Part shown: positions 1 through 5,669 of the stretch, piece after piece | How positions within the stretch are numbered: the stretch's first letter is position 1 | Layout: each line of letters opens with the position of its first letter | Assembly: GCA_012518155.1 (NCBI GenBank) | Contig: JAAYTC010000359.1 | Coordinates: 1-7,461 of the forward strand | Length of the DNA: 7,461 nt | From: Bacteroidales bacterium | GTDB lineage: Bacteria; Bacteroidota; Bacteroidia; Bacteroidales; Dysgonomonadaceae | Direction: 5' to 3' | The notes under the pieces: model-generated | Databases searched by the model: none | The model's input: only the letters and a program-made list of their open reading frames with translations | What the model was told of the DNA's origin: nothing | Program-made: the position numbers and the translations under genes

Positions 1-1247
1 TCGATATAGGCATGATTACCGTTGCCTTTCTGTGCAAGGGTTTGCAGCTTGTTGTCCTTGTAATTGCCCATCCCGTATCCCAAGACGGTCAAGAAAACAC
101 CACTCTTCCGCTTGGCCTCAATCAGCGACTCCAACCCCTCCGTGCTTGAAACCCCCACGTTGAAATCGCCGTCGGTACACAAGATGACTCGGTTATTTCC
201 CTCTTTCACGAAGTTCTTTTCGGCTATCTTGTAGGCCAGTTCGATGCCCGCTCCTCCCGCGGTAGATCCTCCCGCCTGCAAACTCTCCAGCGCGTCCAAG
301 ATCTTCTGCTTGTCATCACCGCCTGTCGACGACAACGCTTCTCCTGCCGCACCGGCATAAGTGACGATCGCCACACGGTCCGTGGCACGTAAATTGTTCA
401 CGAGGAGCTTCAGCGACGCTTTCACGAGCGGCAACTTGTTCGCGTCGAACATCGAGCCCGACACGTCGATAAGGAAAACGAAATTGCTCGACGGCAATGT
501 TTCCGAAGGGATCTCCTTTGCTTTCACTCCGATACGCATCAATTGGTGCTGTTTATTCCATGGGCAAATGGTCGTCTCGGTCACAATCTTTACCGGATGA
601 CCGTCCGCCGGTTGCGGATAGCTATAACTGAAATAATTGACCATCTCTTCCACCCTTACCGCGTCCTTGGGAGGCAATTGTCCTTGGTTGATCATCCGGC
701 GAATGTTCCCGTACGAGGCCGCATCCACATCCAGCGAAAACGTGGAAAGTGGTTGTTTTGCCACCGAAAGGAAACGGTTCTCCTTCATCGCCTCGTACTC
801 CTCCTTGTTCACTTCCTGCCTGAAAAAGGGCATGGGAGATTTGTACGTGCGGGGAGCACGGCCCAAAAATACAGATTGAACGGCACCCACTAAATTGCTT
901 GCTTTACGGGTACCGTAGCCGGTAACCACCACCTCCTCCAGCAGCGCGGTATCTTGCTCCAGATAGACTTCAACCCGCTCGCTTTTTACTTCGACCTCCT
1001 GCTGTTTATACCCAACATAATTGAATTGCAGCATTTCCCCTTTCTTGGTTCGAATGCTGAACTCGCCATTCACGTCGCTTAACGTGCCCTTTGCGCTCCC
1101 CTTTTCAGAGATCGTGGCACCGATCAGCGGTTGTCTATCACGCGAATCCATCACTTTTCCTCTCACCTCTACCTCCTGCGCGCATACCGATATCGATGCC
1201 GCAATCACCAGTAGCATCAAACCCATTTTCTTACTGATTGTCCTCAT
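1..1247 (-). CDS. Exported YfbK-like von Willebrand factor A protein with SusC-type N-terminal module (3' end beyond window)
   Basis: About 415 codons are visible and the gene runs off the left edge without a stop. The ATG at 1247 follows an in-frame TAA upstream and opens a signal peptide: basic start (RTISKK), hydrophobic core, likely cleavage after VCA at residue 23. Residues 28-95 are a carboxypeptidase-regulatory-like beta domain (GKVMDSRDRQPLIGATI, then SDVNGEFSI). EVVVTGYGTRK follows at 105-115, and GAVQSV at 121-126 still resembles the start of a SusC plug. No barrel follows. Residues 156-206 match the YfbK-type N-terminal vWF region (STFSLDVDAASYGN, VEEMVNYF). A vWA domain starts near 256 with an intact metal site: D261-V-S263-G-S265, T328 in GGSTAGG, and D359 in TDGDFN. 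It probably acts as a periplasmic or outer-membrane-associated protein-binding protein. It is divergent from a sigma factor gene and shares its N-terminal module with the membrane protein at 2020-3285. Family assignment is firm; its partner is unknown. Confidence 0.9.
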   Translation of the reverse strand, partial: MRTISKKMGLMLLVIAASISVCAQEVEVRGKVMDSRDRQPLIGATISEKGSAKGTLSDVNGEFSIRTKKGEMLQFNYVGYKQQEVEVKSERVEVYLEQDTALLEEVVVTGYGTRKASNLVGAVQSVFLGRAPRTYKSPMPFFRQEVNKEEYEAMKENRFLSVAKQPLSTFSLDVDAASYGNIRRMINQGQLPPKDAVRVEEMVNYFSYSYPQPADGHPVKIVTETTICPWNKQHQLMRIGVKAKEIPSETLPSSNFVFLIDVSGSMFDANKLPLVKASLKLLVNNLRATDRVAIVTYAGAAGEALSSTGGDDKQKILDALESLQAGGSTAGGAGIELAYKIAEKNFVKEGNNRVILCTDGDFNVGVSSTEGLESLIEAKRKSGVFLTVLGYGMGNYKDNKLQTLAQKGNGNHAYI

Positions 1248-1336
1248 AATGCTTCTTTTTATAATGAATAGTTGTTGAATGTTTGCTTAATGGATACAAT
1301 CGAGCGCCGAATTCCATAACCCATCGAATATTTTTT

Positions 1337-1344
1337 TACTTTTG
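1337..1344 (+). promoter_or_regulatory. Bacteroidetes-type -7 promoter box (TACTTTTG) for the sigma factor gene
   Basis: TACTTTTG fits the Bacteroidetes -7 consensus TAnnTTTG exactly, in an AT-rich stretch between the divergent vWA and sigma factor genes. Transcription would start around 1350. No good TTTG -33 element lies 19-21 bases upstream (TTCC at 1312-1315 is the nearest), as expected for a weak or regulated promoter. The box overlaps the TTG at 1342, the first possible start codon of the sigma factor frame, so that codon is probably not translated. In the rest of 1248-1336 I found no convincing promoter for the vWA gene. Confidence 0.5.
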
Positions 1345-1962
1345 TACAATATTGACAATCTAACTTTTCATGATCGATCATTCAACGAATTGAAAAACAG
1401 GCCGGACATATCGAAACTATCGAACGACGAATTGGTTGAACATAGCAAGGAGGAAGAACAGCCGGTCTGTTTCAGCGAATTGTACCGTCGCTATATCCCG
1501 ATGGTATACGGGCTCTGCCTGAAGTACCTCGCGAACGAAGCCGACGCGCAAGACGCCGTGATGGATCTGTTTGAAGAGGTAGCCTGGAAGATCAAGGAAT
1601 ACGATATAAAAAACTTCCACACCTGGCTTTACAGCGTGGCCAAGAACCACTGCCTGCTACGTTTGCGGAAAGCAAAAGGAACGTTTTTGGTTCCTATCGA
1701 CGAAGAGTTTATGGAAAATGGCGACTTTTTTACTCTATTGGATAAGGAGAAGTCGAACGAAGAGGAGTCGGCCCTCCTGCACTGCATGAATGAATTGGGC
1801 GAAGAGCAGCGGAGAAGCATCGAATATTTTTATTACGAGAACAGGTCGTATGCCGATATCGTCGACCTCACGGGATACCCGCTGAAGAAAGTAAAAAGTT
1901 ACATTCAGAACGGGAAACGGAATTTGAAAAATTGCATCACGAGGGTGTTGAATCGGATATAA
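1342..1962 (+). CDS. RNA polymerase sigma-70 factor, ECF/small two-domain type
   Basis: The longest frame encodes 206 residues, a usual length for small sigma factors with only regions 2 and 4. Region 2 spans about residues 44-110 (FSELYRRYIPMVYGLCLKYL, DAQDAVMDLFEEV, FHTWLYSVAKNHCL), with the core-binding and -10 recognition helices. Region 4 spans about 144-200 (MNELGEEQRRSIEYFYY, then the helix-turn-helix YADIVDLTGYPLKKVKSYIQNGKRNLK). It should direct core RNA polymerase to a limited set of promoters. The start is uncertain: there is no in-frame ATG before M54, which lies inside region 2. TTG 1342 sits within a likely promoter box, so TTG 1390 (residue 17) or TTG 1432 are better candidates. 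The next gene, 57 bases on, encodes a membrane protein likely to regulate it. Function as a sigma factor is clear; its regulon cannot be read here. Confidence 0.88.
   Translation: MYNIDNLTFHDRSFNELKNRPDISKLSNDELVEHSKEEEQPVCFSELYRRYIPMVYGLCLKYLANEADAQDAVMDLFEEVAWKIKEYDIKNFHTWLYSVAKNHCLLRLRKAKGTFLVPIDEEFMENGDFFTLLDKEKSNEEESALLHCMNELGEEQRRSIEYFYYENRSYADIVDLTGYPLKKVKSYIQNGKRNLKNCITRVLNRI
1370..1393 (+). other. Possible 7-codon leader ORF overlapping a TTG start of the sigma factor
   Basis: ATG at 1370 opens MIDHSTN followed by TGA at 1391-1393. The TGA overlaps the in-frame TTG at 1390-1392 of the sigma factor as TTGA, the geometry of translational coupling. It lies about 20 bases after the transcription start predicted from the box at 1337-1344. 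It is very short and could be chance, or the remains of the true ATG start after a one-base indel. Confidence 0.2.
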
Positions 1963-2019
1963 GGCAACGAGTGCCAAAAAACGTACAAAAAGTGAATTAG
2001 GGCAAGAGAATCACCACAA

Positions 2020-3285
2020 GTGAGTATTAGAAAAGATGGGAAAAGAAATAAAAACAGCGTGAATTTAAAGGACTACATACGGGGAAAGAGGCACGGGAAG
2101 GAGGCCAACCGGCTGGAACGGGAAGCGATGAAAGATCCATTCCTGCAAGACGCCATCGATGGGTACGATACGGTGGAAGGGGATCATGCATCGGCTATCG
2201 AGCAGCTGGAGAAGCAACTCACCCAGCCGAGAAAACACGTTAACAAGTCCGAAAAGCAATTCACCCCGCTCGAAAAGCACGTTGACAAGCCCAAGAAGCG
2301 CGTTAACCAGTGGGTGTGGATCGGTGCCGCTGCTGCCCTACTCCTCTTGTTGATCGGCATCCCCTACCTGCTCTTTCAACCCGACCGGTCGGCAGAGCCG
2401 ATAATCGCTTCGATGCGTCCATCGCTCGATGCTGAAATCCCCGAAGGTGAAATAGCGGCTCCCCTACTTACAGCAGATTCACTTTTGGTAGCGGACCGTA
2501 GCACGAGAGAAACTGAAGCATTACCTCATGAGCCAGTATCGAGGCAAATCATACAATCAGAACAGGTCGACAAGCATGACACCACGAGAGAAGCAGATAG
2601 GACTATTCCCCAGCCCCCAGTTTCGAGAGCATTGGCAGGGCGGGTTTCGGGAACCGCGGTTTCTGAGTCGGCACGAGAAAGCAGCGCAAGAATCACAAGA
2701 TTATCCACGGACGAACGAGACCACCTACTGGTTTCCGGACGTGTAGTGGATGAAACAGGAGAACCGCTGATAGGGGCTACTATTTCGTTAAAAGACAGCG
2801 AGAGCATAATCGGCACCGTGACCGATATGGAGGGTAAGTTCCGGTTGATTGTCCCGAAAGATGAAGAGGGAAAGCTGGTCGCCTCGTTCATCGGCATGAA
2901 TGATGCACCGATCCCGCTAAAGGAAAATGCGGGGGAGATCACGTTGAAATCCGATGATTTAGCGTTGAGCGAGGTGGTTGTCACGGGGTACGGCACACAA
3001 AAGAAAAGCATTACCACGGGTGCCGTCATGACCGTGAAGAAAAAATTCGGAGAAACTGAGTTCAAAGAGTACTTTTTCGAACATTACGATACCACCCTTT
3101 GCGAGGGGCAGCCCATCTTTTTTACCGTGGAGTTTTTTATTGACGCAAAAGGGCGACCCACAGGCATTCATATAAAGGAGAACAGCTGCCCCGGTTTAGA
3201 GACTGAAATCAAGCGGTTGTTGTTGGGCTCTCCCTTATGGTCGGCCATCGACAAAAAAATGGAGTTAAAAATAGAGATTCCATAA
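2020..3285 (+). CDS. Single-pass membrane protein: anti-sigma-like N-terminus, carboxypeptidase-regulatory-like domain, TonB-C-like C-terminus
   Basis: The frame encodes 421 residues from GTG 2020. GTG 2059 (residue 14) is an alternative start that places the conserved motif at the N-terminus. Residues 16-50 (LKDYIRGKRHGKEANRLERE, then DPFLQDAIDGYD) are a cytoplasmic segment common in Bacteroidetes TonB-like and sigma-linked membrane proteins. A charged tract with two 14-residue repeats (65-92) leads to one transmembrane helix at about 98-119. Residues 120-235 form a low-complexity Ser/Arg/Glu-rich periplasmic linker. Residues 238-310 are a carboxypeptidase-regulatory-like domain (SGRVVDETGEPLIGATI, TDMEGKFRL). 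EVVVTGYGTQKK is at 318-329 and TGAVMTV at 333-339. Residues 340-421 resemble a TonB C-terminal domain (FFTVEFFIDAKGRPTGIHI, LLLGSPLWSAIDKKMELKIEI). Position 57 bases after the sigma factor suggests co-transcription and control of that sigma factor; this is inference. Protein architecture is clear, mechanism is not. Confidence 0.85.
   Translation: MSIRKDGKRNKNSVNLKDYIRGKRHGKEANRLEREAMKDPFLQDAIDGYDTVEGDHASAIEQLEKQLTQPRKHVNKSEKQFTPLEKHVDKPKKRVNQWVWIGAAAALLLLLIGIPYLLFQPDRSAEPIIASMRPSLDAEIPEGEIAAPLLTADSLLVADRSTRETEALPHEPVSRQIIQSEQVDKHDTTREADRTIPQPPVSRALAGRVSGTAVSESARESSARITRLSTDERDHLLVSGRVVDETGEPLIGATISLKDSESIIGTVTDMEGKFRLIVPKDEEGKLVASFIGMNDAPIPLKENAGEITLKSDDLALSEVVVTGYGTQKKSITTGAVMTVKKKFGETEFKEYFFEHYDTTLCEGQPIFFTVEFFIDAKGRPTGIHIKENSCPGLETEIKRLLLGSPLWSAIDKKMELKIEIP
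2036..2062 (+). other. Possible 8-codon leader ORF overlapping a GTG start of the membrane protein
   Basis: ATG at 2036 opens MGKEIKTA and stops at TGA 2060-2062. This overlaps the in-frame GTG 2059-2061 of the membrane protein as GTGA. The same arrangement occurs at the sigma factor gene (1370-1393). It may reflect coupling, chance, or an original ATG start lost by a one-base undercall in the A-rich run 2041-2054. Confidence 0.2.
2212..2295 (+). repeat. Two tandem 42-bp coding repeats (14 residues each) plus a partial third
   Basis: Copy 1 is 2212-2253 (KQLTQPRKHVNKSE) and copy 2 is 2254-2295 (KQFTPLEKHVDKPK). A partial third unit (KRVN) follows at 2296-2307. The repeats lie in the membrane protein just before its transmembrane helix and form a strongly basic juxtamembrane tract on the cytoplasmic side. 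The bases diverge more than the residue pattern, so this is an old duplication. Confidence 0.7.
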
Positions 3286-3357
3286 ATCCACAAGATAATT
3301 GAATTGAAAAGAGAAACAGTGAACATACACGAGGGATTCGGCCATGTGGAAAAAGGA

Positions 3358-3396
3358 TCTGTCGTGCGCTTCTTTGGAAAAAAAACGCACGACAGA
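3358..3396 (-). terminator. Hairpin terminator of the MFS transporter transcript
   Basis: TCTGTCGTGCG at 3358-3368 pairs perfectly with CGCACGACAGA at 3386-3396, an 11-bp stem around a 17-base loop that can partly close further through T/A pairs. Read on the minus strand, the hairpin begins 39 bases after the MFS stop and is followed by TCCTTTTTCC, a plausible U-tract. Read on the plus strand, no T-run follows, so termination of the membrane protein gene ending at 3285 is less well supported. Confidence 0.6.
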
Positions 3397-3435
3397 CAAA
3401 CGATATAATGACACAGAACGTGCAACCAATATATC

Positions 3436-4842
3436 CTATTCCTCTTCTTGACGGACTACCTCCACGATATTGGGTTGTTCCAGCCCGTACCCTTTTCGTT
3501 TGTCTTCGGCCTTTAACATGAAAGCCACGATCAATGCCAAAACGCCAAACAGGGTGAAGATCATCATCGGCAACGTGTAGTCGTAAGTATTCACGGTTAT
3601 CCCGTCGCGAATGGTCTGCCCGGTGATGCAATATTTTTCCAACACCCACCCGATCAACAAAGGCACGCCCATTAATCCCCAGTTCTGTACCCAAAAGATC
3701 AGCGAGTAGGCGGTACCCAAGCGCTGTTCAGGGATAATCTTCGGTACCGAAGGCCACATGGCCGAGGGCACCAACGAAAAAGCGACTCCCAGCAACACGA
3801 CCAACACCATCGCGAAAATCCAGTTGTTCAAGCCGGGCACCGAGAAGAGCGCGTGGACGATGATTAACAGAACAGACCCGATGATCATGATAGTCGCCCC
3901 TTTTCCCTTTTTATCGTAGATCCCACCAAACAGGGGAGTCAACAAGATATTACCGAAGGGGAGCAGCATGGGAATCATCCCAGCCAGGTTTTCATCCACG
4001 CCGAACTTATTCACCATCAGGTCGGTCGCGTACTTCAAGAAGGGGAAAACGGCAGAGTAGAAAAGCACGCATAACAGCGCGATCAACCACCATCCGCGGT
4101 TACCCAATATTTTACCAATGTCGGCGATTTTGAACTCATCTTCCGGGATCGTCTCTTCCTCCATCGCGTTGGTTTCAGATTCGTCCAGTTTCTTATCCAT
4201 CACCACGTACGCGAAAAATGCAATTAACCCGATGCAAAGGCCGATTAAAGCCACTAAAAGGGGACGGGAAACGTCGACCAATCCGGTGACTCTCGCGATG
4301 GGGATGGAGAATCCCAATGCCATGGCTGTACCTATCCGTGCCATGGCTACCTGCATGCCCATGGCCATCGCCAGCTCCTTTCCTTTGAACCATTTCACGA
4401 TGATCTTCGACGCGGTGATACCGGTCACCTCCACTCCAACGGCAAACGTGGCAAAACCGATACAGGCCCAAAACAGCCGTGCATCCAAGCCAAAGAGTGT
4501 TACCCCTTCGAGCGCCGGACTCGAAATACCCCAGTATTTGATGGCGGTTCCCAACACCATCAATGCCGCGGAACCCACCCCGGTTATTCGAATGCCTAAC
4601 TTATCAAGGATAATTCCTCCTAAAATCAACATCAACAGGAACACGTTGAACCAACCGTAAGAACTGGTATAGGTACCGTAATCCGCACGAGTCCATCCTA
4701 ACTGACTTTCGAGCAGGCCCGCCAAGGGGGACATCACGTCCGATAAAAAATACCCACACATCATCGTGAATGAAACAATCACAAGCGCGGTCCACCTTGC
4801 CGCCGCGGAGTCTCGAAGCGTCATCCTGACTTTCTCTACCAT
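3436..4842 (-). CDS. MFS transporter of the MFSD1-like family
   Basis: The 468-residue protein has about 12 hydrophobic segments, normal for the major facilitator superfamily. Motif A is at residues 76-85 (GIILDKLGIR), and a degenerate copy (GGIYDKKGKG) lies in the second half. An acidic central loop around 215-245 (DESETNAMEEE) separates the halves. WFKGKEL at 151-157 with GMQVAMARIG at 162-171, and PEQRLGTAYS at 371-380 followed by VQNWGL, closely match the most conserved parts of animal MFSD1 as I remember it. MFSD1 has been reported to carry dipeptides out of lysosomes. The substrate here is not readable from sequence; a peptide or amino-acid-related compound is a guess strengthened by the formimino-folate genes upstream. 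The ATG at 4842 follows an A/T-rich leader with no Shine-Dalgarno sequence. It is the last gene of the minus-strand group and is followed by a hairpin terminator. Confidence 0.88.
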   Translation of the reverse strand: MVEKVRMTLRDSAAARWTALVIVSFTMMCGYFLSDVMSPLAGLLESQLGWTRADYGTYTSSYGWFNVFLLMLILGGIILDKLGIRITGVGSAALMVLGTAIKYWGISSPALEGVTLFGLDARLFWACIGFATFAVGVEVTGITASKIIVKWFKGKELAMAMGMQVAMARIGTAMALGFSIPIARVTGLVDVSRPLLVALIGLCIGLIAFFAYVVMDKKLDESETNAMEEETIPEDEFKIADIGKILGNRGWWLIALLCVLFYSAVFPFLKYATDLMVNKFGVDENLAGMIPMLLPFGNILLTPLFGGIYDKKGKGATIMIIGSVLLIIVHALFSVPGLNNWIFAMVLVVLLGVAFSLVPSAMWPSVPKIIPEQRLGTAYSLIFWVQNWGLMGVPLLIGWVLEKYCITGQTIRDGITVNTYDYTLPMMIFTLFGVLALIVAFMLKAEDKRKGYGLEQPNIVEVVRQEEE

Positions 4843-4873
4843 TTTAAATGTTTTTATCTATCAATTAATATAT

Positions 4874-4894
4874 GATCCGACGATCGCCGGAATC
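4874..4894. promoter_or_regulatory. Near-palindrome in the leader of the MFS gene
   Basis: The 21 bases at 4874-4894 are almost their own reverse complement: GATCCG on the left mirrors CGG-A-ATC on the right around a CGATCG core, with one mismatch and one extra base. With the predicted transcription start near 4908, it would lie early in the leader of the MFS transcript. Symmetry with no real loop favours a protein-binding operator over an RNA hairpin. No binding protein is known for it. Confidence 0.25.
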
Positions 4895-4914
4895 GTAGTT
4901 TGTTCCAAAAGGTG

Positions 4915-4922
4915 TAAAGATA
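4915..4922 (-). promoter_or_regulatory. Possible -7 promoter box (TATCTTTA) for the MFS gene
   Basis: On the minus strand this reads TATCTTTA, one base from the Bacteroidetes -7 consensus TAnnTTTG, and lies 73-80 bases upstream of the MFS ATG. No TTTG -33 element lies at the expected spacing; the nearest are in the repeats at 4950-4976, too far away. The 143-base gap before the MFS gene makes a separate promoter plausible. Confidence 0.3.
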
Positions 4923-4949
4923 GTAAGAAACGGGTGATTTCACTTCACA

Positions 4950-4976
4950 CATTCCAAAAAATCCATTCCAAAAAAA
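4950..4976. repeat. Tandem 12-mer CATTCCAAAAAA, period 14
   Basis: CATTCCAAAAAA occurs at 4950-4961 and again at 4964-4975, separated by TC. On the minus strand the copies read TTTTTTGGAATG, just after the stop of the cyclodeaminase gene and upstream of the possible MFS promoter. The T-runs could assist termination, or the pair could be a regulator site. There are only two copies, so chance within a biased sequence is possible. Confidence 0.5.
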
Positions 4977-4985
4977 GTCTTAACG

Positions 4986-5612
4986 TTATAGATTCGATTT
5001 CACCCAGTCGATCATCGATCGTTCCCGGGCGATGGTGTCCCTCTCCACTCGATCGCACTTCTCCGTTAATGAAGAAACAAACGCGCTATCTCGTATAGTT
5101 GAAATGTTGATACGGACATTCAGCAACGCTCCCATTACCGCGCCGCGACATGCCATAAGCCCCAACATACCGTCGGTTGCCGCGTTGCGGTTGCCTTTTT
5201 GCACCGTTTCGATAATGGTATCCATTATACTGAACGCGTGCTCGGCGATCTCCATCTGCACGAGCGATGCTTTTTTCATGGCCTCTTTGATCTGTTCCGT
5301 TCGGATCGTTTCCTCCTTATCGGTCTCTTTCGGCAACGTATAAGCTTCCATTACCTTGCTGTATGTTTCCGCGTCGCGATCGATATAGTTCACGAAAAAG
5401 GTTCGTTTCTCTTCCATCTCTCGGATGATCTCTTTCATTCGGCCTTCCACGCCTGCATGGCTTTTCCTCCCAATGGTGAGATTCGCTACCATAGAGGTTA
5501 ATGAGGCGGCTACTGCCGCGTTCAGTGCCGATGAACTTCCACCTCCCGGCACGGCTGCTCCCGAGGCGGTCTTCTCGAGAAATTCTTTTATTGTCAGGTC
5601 TTGTAGCTTCAT
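4986..5612 (-). CDS. fchA: Formiminotetrahydrofolate cyclodeaminase (stand-alone)
   Basis: The 208-residue protein is the usual size of the single-domain cyclodeaminase, equivalent to the C-terminal half of animal FTCD. It converts 5-formimino-THF to 5,10-methenyl-THF and ammonia in the cytoplasm. Family motifs are PGGGSSSAL at 22-30 near the N-terminus, DRDAETYSKV at 78-87, QKGNRNAATD at 138-147 and ALLNVRINI around 162-170, all in a largely helical protein. The ATG at 5612 gives the expected N-terminus (KLQDLTIKEFLEKTASG). It follows the formiminotransferase by 57 bases on the same strand, so the two steps are likely made from one transcript. No truncation or missing motif is seen. Confidence 0.93.
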   Translation of the reverse strand: MKLQDLTIKEFLEKTASGAAVPGGGSSSALNAAVAASLTSMVANLTIGRKSHAGVEGRMKEIIREMEEKRTFFVNYIDRDAETYSKVMEAYTLPKETDKEETIRTEQIKEAMKKASLVQMEIAEHAFSIMDTIIETVQKGNRNAATDGMLGLMACRGAVMGALLNVRINISTIRDSAFVSSLTEKCDRVERDTIARERSMIDWVKSNL

Positions 5613-5669
5613 ACTATATTGAATGAAAAAAGTTTATTACTGATCGAATCCGGGCTTCTCCAGCCTCGT

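Noticed and set aside
543..893. Plus-strand 116-residue open frame opposite the vWA gene
   Set aside because: The minus frame here encodes the conserved YfbK-type region, so this is its shadow.
1..1247. Reading the vWA gene as a SusC/TonB receptor because of EVVVTGYG
   Set aside because: After GAVQSV the protein moves into YfbK-type and vWA domains with an intact metal site; no plug or barrel follows.
1171..1247. Lipobox in the vWA protein (ISVC)
   Set aside because: Valine just before the cysteine is atypical, and VCA followed by Q fits ordinary signal peptidase cleavage better.
2526..3065. Antisense 179-residue open frame inside the membrane protein gene
   Set aside because: It opposes a frame with clear domain motifs, and its product is low-complexity Ser/Pro/Val-rich with no recognisable family.
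3358..3396. Bidirectional terminator for both converging genes
   Set aside because: Only the minus-strand direction has a T-run after the stem; the plus side continues with CAAACGATATAATG.
4118..4660. Plus-strand 180-residue open frame inside the MFS gene
   Set aside because: It is a mirror of hydrophobic codons in the transporter; its own sequence shows no family motif.
4950..4976. CRISPR-like repeats
   Set aside because: Only two 12-base copies separated by two bases; no spacers and no cas genes.
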